NCBI GenBank assembly: GCA_030425745.1
Contig: JAUHZW010000004.1
Span: forward strand, 1 to 24,362
Reading direction: 5' to 3'
Length of the DNA stretch: 24,362 bases
Origin: Actinomycetes bacterium
GTDB lineage: Bacteria > Actinomycetota > Actinomycetes > S36-B12
Below the pieces are notes generated by a model that worked only from the letters and a program-made list of their open reading frames with translations, was not told the origin of the DNA and did no database searches. The first letter of the stretch is position 1. Each line of letters begins with the position of its first letter. Shown piece by piece: positions 1-7,038 of this stretch. A program made the position numbers and the translations under genes.

Positions 1-24
1 CCCGCGTCCTTCTGGCTGGAGTCC

Positions 25-489
25 ATGACCCCGGTCGCACCACCGACGTCGGCGAACCCCACCGTCCGTCGGCTCGTCTACGCCGGAGTGGTCACGGGAG
101 CCTGGTCCTCCGTCCTGAGTTTCGTGCTCTACCTGATCGGACGCATCGCTGGAGCCGACTTCGCCCTGGTCTGGTGGGGAGGCAATGACCCGGAGCCGAT
201 GCCCTGGTTCGTCTTCCTGCTCCTGCCGGTCGTGGCGGCGGTGCTGTTCTCCCTCGCGGCCTTCCTGGCGCGCGGCCTCTCCCATGCCCGCGCTCTCGTC
301 TACTGGGTGGGCACGCTGCTCGCGCTGGCGTCCCTCTTCCCGGCCATCGACCAGCCCTCGTCCGTCGGCTGGGGCACCCGGATTCTGCTGATCCTCATGC
401 ACGTCATCACCTGGTACCTCGTCGTGCCGCAGATCGCTCGTATCCTCGGCGACTCCGAGCCCGGGCAGCATGAGGAGCGCAATGCCTGA
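25..489 (+). CDS. Small four-helix membrane protein, DUF6069-like
   Basis: Predicted 154-aa integral membrane protein of unknown function. Four hydrophobic segments are visible at about residues 17-40, 60-84, 88-107 and 115-137, with a short polar N terminus and a polar C-terminal tail. The spacing and the N-terminal 'NPTVRRLV' pattern recall the actinobacterial DUF6069 family, but this is from memory of the family and unverified. A weak GGAG lies three bases before the ATG. The stop codon overlaps the ubiA start by eight bases, so it is probably co-transcribed and translationally coupled with the arabinan-precursor genes. Nothing in the sequence shows a role in that pathway. The promoter, if any, lies before the window. 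Confidence 0.8.
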   Translation: MTPVAPPTSANPTVRRLVYAGVVTGAWSSVLSFVLYLIGRIAGADFALVWWGGNDPEPMPWFVFLLLPVVAAVLFSLAAFLARGLSHARALVYWVGTLLALASLFPAIDQPSSVGWGTRILLILMHVITWYLVVPQIARILGDSEPGQHEERNA

Positions 490-1378
490 CGCTCCCTCGC
501 GCTCGACCCCGGTCGCGCTCGTCGCTGCACTGCGCCCGCGTCAGTGGCTGAAGAACGTCCTCGTCTTCGCAGCCCCGCTGGCCGCCGGCTCGATCCTGCA
601 ACCTGACGTGCTCGTGCCGGCCCTGCTCGCGTTCGTCGTCTTCTGCCTGATGTCGAGTGCCACCTATCTGGTCAACGACATTCGCGACGTGGAGGCCGAT
701 CGCGCGCATCCCACCAAGCGGTACCGCCCCATCGCCTCGGGTGAGGTGTCGCAGACCGCCGCGATCATCACCGCGCTGGTCCTTGCCGCAGCCTCGCTCG
801 TCCTGGCCTTCCTCGTCTCGACCTCACTGCTGGGAATCGTCGCGGCCTATGCCGTGTTCACGCTCGCGTACTCGCTGTTCCTCAAGCACGAGCCGGTGAT
901 CGAACTGGCGTTGCTGGCCATGGGCTTCCTCCTGCGCGCCATCGCGGGCGGTGCCGCGGCCGACCTGCCGATCTCGCCGTGGTTCCTCATCGTGGCCGCC
1001 TTCGGCTCGCTGTTCATGGCGGCGGGCAAGAGATTCAGTGAGCTCGAGCACCTCAAGGCCGCTGACGACGACGGCCCGCACCGACGCAGCCTGGACGGGT
1101 ACACGACCAGCTACCTGCGCTTCGTCTGGGGCGTCGCCGCTGCAGTGGCCATCACGGCCTACTGCCTGTGGGCGTTCGAGGTGGCCGGCAACGACTCGAC
1201 CTTCCCGTGGGCGCAGTGGAGCGTGCTGCCCTTCGTGCTCGCGATCCTCCGATATGCCGTCGACATCGACCGCGCCACGGCTGAGGCGCCCGAGGATGTG
1301 GTCCTGCGTGATCGGGCACTGCAGATCCTCGGTCTGGCCTGGCTGGTCCTCTTCGGGCTCGGTGCGCTGGGAGTATGA
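482..1378 (+). CDS. ubiA: Decaprenyl-phosphate phosphoribosyltransferase (UbiA family)
   Basis: Predicted 298-aa polytopic membrane prenyltransferase-fold enzyme that transfers phosphoribose from PRPP to decaprenyl phosphate, the first committed step to decaprenylphosphoryl arabinose (Rv3806c type, EC 2.4.2.45). The UbiA-family Asp-rich motif NDxxDxxxD is present at residues 65-73 (NDIRDVEAD), and the second conserved loop carries GKRFSELEHL from about residue 182. The N-terminal 'LRPRQWLKNVLVF' is typical of this subfamily. About eight to nine hydrophobic helices are visible. I chose the ATG at 482 because GAGGAG lies four bases upstream; an in-frame ATG at 470 lacks such a site. The gene overlaps the preceding one by eight bases and is followed after four bases by dprE1, giving strong pathway context. 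The substrate is inferred from family and neighbours. Confidence 0.93.
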   Translation: MPDAPSRSTPVALVAALRPRQWLKNVLVFAAPLAAGSILQPDVLVPALLAFVVFCLMSSATYLVNDIRDVEADRAHPTKRYRPIASGEVSQTAAIITALVLAAASLVLAFLVSTSLLGIVAAYAVFTLAYSLFLKHEPVIELALLAMGFLLRAIAGGAAADLPISPWFLIVAAFGSLFMAAGKRFSELEHLKAADDDGPHRRSLDGYTTSYLRFVWGVAAAVAITAYCLWAFEVAGNDSTFPWAQWSVLPFVLAILRYAVDIDRATAEAPEDVVLRDRALQILGLAWLVLFGLGALGV

Positions 1379-1382
1379 GGTC

Positions 1383-2753
1383 ATGAGCACGATGACGTCC
1401 CCGCTGGAACGGCTGCCCGGTGAGCGCACGCTCACGGGATGGGGCCGCACCGCCCCGAGCACCGCAGTCGTGCGGGCCGCGATGTCCGTGGACGACATCC
1501 GCGCATCCATCACATCTGCGGGAGGCAGAGGGATCCTGGCTCGAGGTCTGGGCCGTTCCTATGGCGATGCGGCGCAGTCGGGCGGTGCGACGGTCCTCGA
1601 CCTCTCCGCGATGGACCGCATCGAACTCGACGTGGCAGCCGGCACCGCGACGGTGGGAGCCGGCGTCAGCCTCGATGCGGTGATGCGCGCGCTCATCCCG
1701 CACGGCTGGTTCGTGCCGGTCACACCGGGCACGCGGATGGTCACGGTCGGCGGGGCCATCGCCGCAGACGTCCACGGCAAGAACCACCATCGCGACGGCA
1801 CATTCGGCTCCCATGTTCAGTCGATGACTCTGGTCGACGGCCGGGGTGAGGTCCGCGTCCTCGATCAGGTCAGCACCCCCACCGAGTTCTGGGCGACTGT
1901 CGGCGGCATGGGGCTCACCGGCGTCATCACCGAAGCTACGTTCGACCTCATCCCGATCACCAGCTCCCGGATCAGCGTCGACACCGTGCGCACGCGCGAC
2001 CTCGACCACGTCATGGACCTCATGCTCAGTGGCGATGACGCCTACCGCTACAGCGTCGCGTGGGTCGACAGCGTGCATCCGTCCGGTCGAGGGGTGCTCA
2101 CCCGCGGCGATCACGCGGGTGCCGAGCGGCTCACCGGTGCGGCTGCGCAGGATCCGCTGGCCTTCGACCCCAAGGTGCTCGCCTCTGCTCCGCCATTGAT
2201 CCCCAACGGTCTGGTCAACCCCCTGACGATGCGGGCGTTCAACGAGGCGTGGTTCCGCAAGGCCCCGAAGCAGCGCGACGGGGAACTCCAGCACATTGCC
2301 GAGTTCTTCCACCCGCTCGACATCGTGCAGGACTGGAACCGCGCCTACGGCCCGCAGGGCTTCCTGCAGTATCAGTTCGCGGTGCCCGACGCTGCCGGCC
2401 AGCTGGTCGGTGAGGCGCTGGCGGCGCTGCGAGGTGTCGGGGCGCTGTCGGCGCTCACCGTGCTCAAGCGCTTCGGGGCGGCGAATCCCGGGCCGCTGTC
2501 CTTCCCGCAGCCGGGCTGGACCCTCGCCGTCGACGTCCCCGCCGGTGTCGACGGCCTCGGCCCCGTCCTGGACCGGCTCGACGAGCAGGTCCTCGCTGCG
2601 GGCGGGCGCCTGTATCTGGCGAAGGACTCCCGGATGTCACCGGCCATGATGGCGGCGAGCTATCCCCGGCTCGCGGAGTGGCAGCGGCAGCGCGATGCGA
2701 TGGACCCTGACGGCGTGTTCACCTCTGATCTGGCAAGGAGACTGTCCCTGTGA
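1383..2753 (+). CDS. dprE1: Decaprenylphosphoryl-beta-D-ribose 2'-oxidase DprE1
   Basis: Predicted 456-aa FAD-dependent oxidase (Mycobacterium tuberculosis DprE1 is about 461 aa). It oxidises the 2'-hydroxyl of decaprenylphosphoryl ribose to the keto intermediate used by DprE2. The FAD-binding region shows ARGLGRSYGDAA near the N terminus and DVHGKNHHRDGTFG, which contains the His that tethers FAD in mycobacterial DprE1. The C-terminal substrate domain has FLQYQFAVP, LSFPQPGW and AKDSR with the conserved active-site Lys. The position of the benzothiazinone-reactive Cys387 (GWNICVDFP in M. tuberculosis) is Ala here (GWTLAVDVP, Ala382). The start is four bases after the ubiA stop; the open frame extends far upstream inside ubiA, but homology begins at this ATG. 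The stop overlaps the dprE2 start. Confidence 0.95.
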   Translation: MSTMTSPLERLPGERTLTGWGRTAPSTAVVRAAMSVDDIRASITSAGGRGILARGLGRSYGDAAQSGGATVLDLSAMDRIELDVAAGTATVGAGVSLDAVMRALIPHGWFVPVTPGTRMVTVGGAIAADVHGKNHHRDGTFGSHVQSMTLVDGRGEVRVLDQVSTPTEFWATVGGMGLTGVITEATFDLIPITSSRISVDTVRTRDLDHVMDLMLSGDDAYRYSVAWVDSVHPSGRGVLTRGDHAGAERLTGAAAQDPLAFDPKVLASAPPLIPNGLVNPLTMRAFNEAWFRKAPKQRDGELQHIAEFFHPLDIVQDWNRAYGPQGFLQYQFAVPDAAGQLVGEALAALRGVGALSALTVLKRFGAANPGPLSFPQPGWTLAVDVPAGVDGLGPVLDRLDEQVLAAGGRLYLAKDSRMSPAMMAASYPRLAEWQRQRDAMDPDGVFTSDLARRLSL

Positions 2754-3508
2754 TGGATGCACTCGGCGAACCCCAAGGCGTACTCGTCCTCGGCGGCAGC
2801 AGCGAGATCGCGATCGCGACGGTGCTTGCACTCCCACGCGGGCGCCTGCGCCGTGTCGTGCTGGCCGGGCGTCCGTCGCCTGCGCTCGATGAGGCGGTCG
2901 CGACCCTGAACAAGGCGATGATCCCCGGGGTCGAGGTCATGGACTTCGACGCCTCCGACACGTCCCAGCACGCTGACGTCGTCGACCGTGCCTTCGACGG
3001 CGGTGACATCGATGTCGCCCTGCTGGCCTTCGGGCTGCTCGGTGATCAGGCCGCCGCCGAGGCCGATCCGGATGCCGCCGTCGAGGTCGCCACCGTCAAC
3101 TACACCGGGGCGGTCAGCGTCGGCCTGCGGGTCGCGGCGCGGTTGCGGCAGCAGGGACACGGCACGCTCGTCGTGCTGTCGAGCGTCGCCGGTGACCGTG
3201 CCCGTCGCTCGAACTTCGTCTACGGCTCGACCAAGGCCGGTCTCGATGCGTTCGCGCAGGGACTGGGTGACGCGCTGCACGGCACGGGCGCTCGCGTCCT
3301 GATCGTCCGCCCCGGCTTCGTCCGCACGAAGATGACGACGGGCCTGGATGAGGCACCGATGACGATCGACCCGCAGGACGTCGCGAAGATCATCGTGACG
3401 GCGCTGCGCAAGGGCAAGGAGACGGTCTACGCGCCGGGTCCGCTGCGATTCGTGATGGCGGGGCTCAAGAGCGTTCCCCGTCCACTGTTCCGCAAGCTCC
3501 CCCTCTGA
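2750..3508 (+). CDS. dprE2: Decaprenylphosphoryl-2-keto-ribose reductase DprE2
   Basis: Predicted 252-aa short-chain dehydrogenase/reductase that reduces the DprE1 product to decaprenylphosphoryl arabinose, the donor for arabinan synthesis. The N terminus carries the dinucleotide-binding variant VLVLGGSSEIA. The catalytic residues are Ser145 (LSSVAG) and the YxxxK pair Tyr158/Lys162 (YGSTK), followed by the RPGFVRTKMT loop usual for SDRs. The start is either GTG at 2750 (AAGGAG nine bases upstream) or ATG at 2753 (twelve bases); both overlap the dprE1 stop, implying translational coupling. The N-terminal 'DALGEPQ' agrees with mycobacterial DprE2. The C terminus has an amphipathic hydrophobic stretch that could touch the membrane. 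A very long hairpin follows the stop codon. Confidence 0.94.
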   Translation: MMDALGEPQGVLVLGGSSEIAIATVLALPRGRLRRVVLAGRPSPALDEAVATLNKAMIPGVEVMDFDASDTSQHADVVDRAFDGGDIDVALLAFGLLGDQAAAEADPDAAVEVATVNYTGAVSVGLRVAARLRQQGHGTLVVLSSVAGDRARRSNFVYGSTKAGLDAFAQGLGDALHGTGARVLIVRPGFVRTKMTTGLDEAPMTIDPQDVAKIIVTALRKGKETVYAPGPLRFVMAGLKSVPRPLFRKLPL

Positions 3509-3515
3509 CAAACCC

Positions 3516-3632
3516 CTCCGCGAGTGGTCACTACCCGTTCGAGTGGTCACTACCCGTTCGAGTGGTCATTCCCGCGTAGTGACCACTCGAACGGGTAGTG
3601 ACCGTTCGGACGGCCAGTGACCACTCGCGGGG
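3516..3632. repeat. Long imperfect inverted repeat built from 19-bp tandem units
   Basis: A gapless dyad with arms 3516-3570 and 3578-3632 and a 7-base loop (3571-3577); about 48 of 55 positions pair exactly. The inner 26-bp part (3545-3570 with 3578-3603) has one mismatch, and the outer 15 bp (3518-3532 with 3616-3630) match perfectly. The left arm contains two exact tandem copies of a 19-mer, GAGTGGTCACTACCCGTTC, at 3522-3540 and 3541-3559, plus a partial third. No T-run follows, so it is not a classical intrinsic terminator, but it could block transcription or stabilise the dpr mRNA. It may also belong to a dispersed intergenic repeat family; one window cannot show this. Confidence 0.9.
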
Positions 3633-3633
3633 A

Positions 3634-3639
3634 TAGCGT
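3634..3639 (+). promoter_or_regulatory. Candidate -10 element, leaderless start of the 3646 gene
   Basis: TAGCGT, matching TAnnnT, ends six bases before the ATG at 3646. The only purine-rich stretch (3640-3644) is too close to the ATG to act as a normal ribosome site, so transcription may start at or beside the start codon. No convincing -35 element is seen; that region lies within the long inverted repeat. Confidence 0.45.
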
Positions 3640-3645
3640 GGGGGT

Positions 3646-4104
3646 ATGAAGCGCCCGGTATCCCTCACCATCGTCGTCGTCCTCCAGTGGATCGCCGCCA
3701 CCATCGGCGTGATCTCCGGCTTCGATCAGATCGCGGCCGCCCTCCAGCTGCGTGACGCCGGGGTCGCCGACGACATCGAGGCTGCCCTTGTCAACACGGG
3801 CGTCATCGACGTCTCCGGTGAGTCCCTGGTGACGGGCCTGCTGGTGGCCGGTGCCCTCACTCTCGTCATCGCATTCATCCGCGTGATGGTCGCCGTCTAC
3901 CTCGCGCGCGGCCGGGCGTGGGCTCGCATGCTGATCGCCATCGTGGCCGTCATCAACCTCATCGGCGGTCTCGGCTTCCTCCTCCACGGCGAGTGGTGGC
4001 GTGCCGCGGCGATCATCATCGTCGAACTGGTCATCCTCGGGCTGCTGTTCAGCACCAAGGCCTCGGCCTTCATCCGTGATCGGGATGGCGCGATCGTTAG
4101 TTGA
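3646..4104 (+). CDS. Four-helix membrane protein of unknown function
   Basis: Predicted 152-aa membrane protein. Four hydrophobic segments are visible at about residues 5-27, 60-83, 90-113 and 118-137; the first loop (about 30-58) is acidic and likely on one face of the membrane. It ends with a short charged tail. I do not recognise the family with certainty; the layout resembles small actinobacterial proteins annotated only as hypothetical membrane proteins. The start lacks a good Shine-Dalgarno sequence but has a -10-like hexamer six bases upstream. The last eight bases of the gene form the left half of a palindrome just upstream of the pirin gene. Strong G/C third-position bias supports it as real. 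Confidence 0.8.
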   Translation: MKRPVSLTIVVVLQWIAATIGVISGFDQIAAALQLRDAGVADDIEAALVNTGVIDVSGESLVTGLLVAGALTLVIAFIRVMVAVYLARGRAWARMLIAIVAVINLIGGLGFLLHGEWWRAAAIIIVELVILGLLFSTKASAFIRDRDGAIVS

Positions 4105-4116
4105 AGGGTAAACTAA
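4097..4116. promoter_or_regulatory. MarR-like palindromic operator before the pirin gene
   Basis: TTAGTTGA-AGGG-TAAACTAA is a 20-bp near-perfect palindrome with one mismatched pair. Its AT-rich character stands out in this GC-rich DNA. It lies 25-44 bases before the pirin ATG, where a promoter would be expected. TTAGTT/AACTAA half-sites with short spacing are typical of MarR-family (including redox- and quinone-sensing) operators; the regulator type is inferred. No MarR gene is in the window. Confidence 0.6.
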
Positions 4117-4140
4117 AGGCCCTCGACCAAGGAGGCCGTC

Positions 4141-5118
4141 ATGCCCGCTGTCACCGCTGACACTCTCACCCTGCCCCGCCTGACCGACCTGCCCGCCGAG
4201 CGAGGCCGCACCGTCACCTCGCTGACCACCGCGCCGACCGGCTTCGAGGGCGAGGGCTTTCCTGTGCACCGTGCCTTCGCCGGGGTGCCGATGGAGAAGC
4301 TCGATCCCTTCATCCACATGGACCAGATGGGTGAGGTGGAGTACGCCGCCGGCGAGCCCAAGGGCACGCCCTGGCACCCGCACCGCGGATTCGAGACCTT
4401 CACGTACCTCATCGACGGGGAGTTCATCCACCAAGACTCCAACGGCGGCGGCGGCATGATCCGCCCCGGAGGCACCCAGTACATGACGGCCGGTGACGGC
4501 ATCCTGCACATCGAGACGCCGCCAGAGGCACTCGTCGAGACGGGCGGGCTCTTCCACGGCCTGCAACTGTGGATCAACCTGCCTCGAGAGAAGAAGCGCA
4601 TCGCGCCGCAGTACCAGGATCTTCAGGGACAGGACTTCTCCCTGCTCTCGTCGACCGACGGCGGCGCACTCGTCCGTGTCCTCGCCGGCAGTGTCGACGG
4701 CCACGCGGGCCCCGGCATCTCGCACACCCCCATCGCCATCACCCACATCACGGTCGCGCCGGGCGCGCAGGTCGTCGTCCCCTGGCCGAACGACTACAAC
4801 GCCCTCGCCTACGCGCTGGCCGGGCGCGGCACCGTCGGTGCTGAGCGACGCCCCTTCCGGTCCGGCCAGCTGGCCGTCCTGGAGCAGGGTGACTCCGTGG
4901 TCCTCACCGCCGACGATCAGCAGGACTCGAATGCCCCTGCTCTCGAGGTCTTCCTCCTCGGCGGGGTGCCGCTGCGCGAACCGGTCGCCGCCTACGGCCC
5001 CTTCGTCATGTGCACCAAGGCTGAGCTGATCGAGGCGTTCGAGGACTACCAGGCCGGACGCCTGGGGACAGTCCCGGCGGATGCGATCCAACCGCATCGT
5101 CCCACCGGCAGGGGATAG
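4141..5118 (+). CDS. Pirin family protein
   Basis: Predicted 325-aa cytosolic bicupin of the pirin family. The N-terminal cupin holds the metal site: His79 and His81 (WHPHRGFETFTY), then His123 and Glu125 (YMTAGDGILHIE), the equivalents of the four iron ligands of human pirin. The family-typical IRPGGTQYMTAG and FHGLQLWINLP segments follow. The C-terminal cupin spans about residues 190-290. Several bacterial pirins have quercetin 2,3-dioxygenase activity; whether this one does cannot be judged from sequence. AAGGAGG lies five bases before the ATG, an ideal ribosome site. The AT-rich palindrome just upstream suggests control by a MarR-type repressor, consistent with a stress or aromatic/quinone response. 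A possible 48-aa ORF starts two bases after the stop. Confidence 0.93.
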   Translation: MPAVTADTLTLPRLTDLPAERGRTVTSLTTAPTGFEGEGFPVHRAFAGVPMEKLDPFIHMDQMGEVEYAAGEPKGTPWHPHRGFETFTYLIDGEFIHQDSNGGGGMIRPGGTQYMTAGDGILHIETPPEALVETGGLFHGLQLWINLPREKKRIAPQYQDLQGQDFSLLSSTDGGALVRVLAGSVDGHAGPGISHTPIAITHITVAPGAQVVVPWPNDYNALAYALAGRGTVGAERRPFRSGQLAVLEQGDSVVLTADDQQDSNAPALEVFLLGGVPLREPVAAYGPFVMCTKAELIEAFEDYQAGRLGTVPADAIQPHRPTGRG

Positions 5119-5120
5119 TC

Positions 5121-5267
5121 ATGCCTGACTCCATCACCGGAGACGAGCTGACACCTGAGGTCACTGCGTGTGGAGAGGGCATGCTGCGCGATTCCCAGCG
5201 AAAGCGGGAGGCTGTCGAGCGTATTCGTCGTGATCGCGCGGGTCGCGGTTTCTGGGAACGCCCGTGA
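5121..5267 (+). CDS. Possible 48-aa basic protein downstream of pirin
   Basis: An ATG-to-TGA frame begins two bases after the pirin stop and could be translated by reinitiation; an AGGGGA stretch precedes it. The predicted product is hydrophilic, with an acidic first third and an Arg-rich C terminus (residues 27-48, ending GFWERP). I recognise no family. Third-position G/C is clearly lower (about 60%) than in surrounding genes, which argues against it. The rest of the gap to 5346 holds nothing recognisable. Confidence 0.35.
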   Translation: MPDSITGDELTPEVTACGEGMLRDSQRKREAVERIRRDRAGRGFWERP

Positions 5268-5346
5268 AGGAGACCGTAGAGGCCGGGCGAAGGTCACGAC
5301 GGCCGCGTCGGCGCGACACGGATGACCCGACGCCACGTAGCAGGGC

Positions 5347-5715
5347 CTACGGGCGCTGCCTGCGGTACGTCTCCAGATCGAAGTAGTCGCGCCACAGCGC
5401 GACCTTGCCGTCGCGCACCTCGAACACCGCGGCGATCGGGATCTCCACCCACGTGCCGTCGACCAGGAAGCGGTCGGTGCGCTCGTTCATGACCGTGTCA
5501 CCGGACTCCACCTGACGATGGACGACCCACTCGACCTCGCTGGCCGCCTGAGTTACGCCACCTGAGAGGACCTTTCGCACGCCCTCGGGGCCGTGGACGA
5601 CGCCGATCGGCACGTTGTCGTACTCGATGTCGTCGGTGACGAGTGCACATACGGCATCGAGGTCGCGACGCTCACATGCGTGCACGAGGGCGGTGACGAC
5701 CTCGCCGGGTGTCAT
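5347..5715 (-). CDS. Limonene-1,2-epoxide hydrolase family protein
   Basis: Predicted 122-aa single-domain SnoaL/NTF2-fold enzyme. All five residues known to be catalytic in Rhodococcus limonene-1,2-epoxide hydrolase have counterparts: the Asp-Arg-Asp group as Arg79, Asp81 and Asp110 (NERTDRF, WRDYFDLE), and the water-positioning Tyr/Asn pair as Tyr32 and Asn34 (EYDNVPIG). It should hydrolyse an epoxide to a vicinal diol in the cytosol; the natural substrate is unknown. It is somewhat shorter at the N terminus than the Rhodococcus enzyme (about 149 aa). The ATG at 5715 is two bases after the P450 stop, so the pair is almost certainly one transcript. A longer upstream open frame lies within the P450 gene and is not used. 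Confidence 0.9.
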   Translation of the reverse strand: MTPGEVVTALVHACERRDLDAVCALVTDDIEYDNVPIGVVHGPEGVRKVLSGGVTQAASEVEWVVHRQVESGDTVMNERTDRFLVDGTWVEIPIAAVFEVRDGKVALWRDYFDLETYRRQRP

Positions 5716-5717
5716 GC

Positions 5718-6977
5718 TCACGACGATCGCCGATGCACCCGGACCGGCACACCGAGCATGCCGCGCAGCCCGAAGCTCGGCCCGAATCGCAGCCCGTCCG
5801 GATCGATGACTTCCAGTGCCGTCACGTTGTCGGCCAAGGCCCGCAGCGCCGATGCCGCCTCGATGCGCGCCAGGCCGGCACCGACACACACGTGGATTCC
5901 GTGACCGAAGGCGAGGTGCTCCTTCACGTTCTCGCGCAGCGGATCGAACGTGTCGGGGTCGTCGAAGACATCCTTGTCCCGGTTGGCCGATCCGAACGCC
6001 ATGAAGATCGTCGAGCCCTCTGGGATCGGAGTGCCGCCGAGTTCGGTGTCGCGGGTGACCCGGCGCCACAGGCCCATGACAGGAGAGGAGAACCGGATGC
6101 CCTCCTCGACCAGCCCGCGACGGAACGCCTCGTCATCGCGGATGCGGTCCCAGATGAGCGGGTCGTCCTGACGCAACTCATCGATGCGCACGATCATGTC
6201 GGCCAGAGCCCGGATGGTCGTCTCGTTGCCGGCCACCACCAGTTCGCGCACGAGCCACACGAGTTCCTGATTGGTCAGCGGGGTCTCGTTCTCCTCGTGC
6301 TGCACGAGCTCGGTCAGCAGGTCCTGGCGGGGGTTCTCCCGGCGGTCGTCGAGCACCGCGCAGATGACCTGCTGGTACTCGAGCACGTCTCGCTCCACCT
6401 CGAGCCACCGCTCGGCGGACAGCTTCCCACCCAGTGCGGCATTGGAGGAGTCGGACCATCGGCGCAGATCCTCGCGGTACTTGTCATCGACGCCGAGGAT
6501 TCGCATGATCGCCCACACCGGCAACGGGATGGTGACGGCCTCCATGATGTCGACGACCTCGTCGTCGGGGAGCGCTGCGGCAAGCTGATCGGAGACCTCG
6601 TCGACGAGAGGCTCCATCCAGGCGAGTCCACGCACGGTGAAGGCACGGTTGACCATCTTGCGATAGCGCGTGTGATCCGGCGGGTCATTCGCGCCGAGAG
6701 CCGGTGTGTAGGGGAATCCCTGCGCTCTGAGGGCCTCGACCTCGTCAGCAACCTCGGGTGGCGGCAGGTCACGCCGTGCTGCGGGCATGAGGCTGCTGAA
6801 CCGCTTCGGGTCCATCAGCGCTTCACGCACCAGCGGCCACGTCGTCACGAAGAACAGGCCGGGCTGGTCCGGAATCTCGTAGACGGGCGCTTCATGCCGG
6901 AGCATCGCGTACGTCGGGTACGGATTCTGGTGGAACGCGTCGGTGTGCGGATCGACGTGGGGGAGGGTGTCGGTCAC
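5718..6977 (-). CDS. Cytochrome P450 monooxygenase
   Basis: Predicted 419-aa soluble bacterial P450. The I-helix oxygen-activation motif is VAGNETT, the K-helix ExxR is EGIR, and the heme-binding loop FGHGIHVCVGAG gives the axial thiolate Cys364. LGANDPPDHTRYRKMVNRAF is the usual C-helix segment. It needs separate ferredoxin and reductase partners; none is encoded here. The GTG start at 6977 fits the family N terminus; it has no Shine-Dalgarno sequence but a TAGCCT hexamer six bases upstream. The epoxide hydrolase gene follows after two bases, suggesting that this P450 may make the epoxide that the hydrolase opens. I cannot assign a CYP family or substrate. Confidence 0.95.
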   Translation of the reverse strand: MTDTLPHVDPHTDAFHQNPYPTYAMLRHEAPVYEIPDQPGLFFVTTWPLVREALMDPKRFSSLMPAARRDLPPPEVADEVEALRAQGFPYTPALGANDPPDHTRYRKMVNRAFTVRGLAWMEPLVDEVSDQLAAALPDDEVVDIMEAVTIPLPVWAIMRILGVDDKYREDLRRWSDSSNAALGGKLSAERWLEVERDVLEYQQVICAVLDDRRENPRQDLLTELVQHEENETPLTNQELVWLVRELVVAGNETTIRALADMIVRIDELRQDDPLIWDRIRDDEAFRRGLVEEGIRFSSPVMGLWRRVTRDTELGGTPIPEGSTIFMAFGSANRDKDVFDDPDTFDPLRENVKEHLAFGHGIHVCVGAGLARIEAASALRALADNVTALEVIDPDGLRFGPSFGLRGMLGVPVRVHRRSS

Positions 6978-6983
6978 GGTCTG

Positions 6984-6989
6984 AGGCTA
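6984..6989 (-). promoter_or_regulatory. Candidate -10 element, leaderless start of the P450 gene
   Basis: TAGCCT on the minus strand ends six bases before the GTG at 6977. No Shine-Dalgarno sequence is present, and the gap to the upstream peptidase stop is only 61 bases. The same hexamer precedes the MMPL and MmpS-like genes. No clear -35 is visible. Confidence 0.45.
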
Positions 6990-7038
6990 AGACGGCCGGG
7001 GTGTTTCTGCATAGGTTCTGCTGAAACTCCCTCGGACG

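Noticed and set aside
951..1382. Extension of the dprE1 frame upstream inside ubiA
   Set aside because: The upstream part is an Arg/Ser-rich shadow of ubiA; DprE1 homology begins at the ATG at 1383.
3550..5097. A 515-codon open frame on the minus strand opposite the pirin and membrane-protein genes
   Set aside because: It is antisense to two well-supported genes; its Asp/Arg/Gly-rich product has no recognisable domain and reflects high GC content suppressing stop codons.
5046..5336. A 96-codon minus-strand frame overlapping the end of pirin
   Set aside because: It overlaps the pirin C terminus, has no ribosome site and no family resemblance.
5274..5352. CCGTAGAGGCC and GGCCTACGG as a terminator between converging genes
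   Set aside because: The arms are about 60 bases apart with a bulge and overlap the end of the epoxide hydrolase gene; not a compact terminator.
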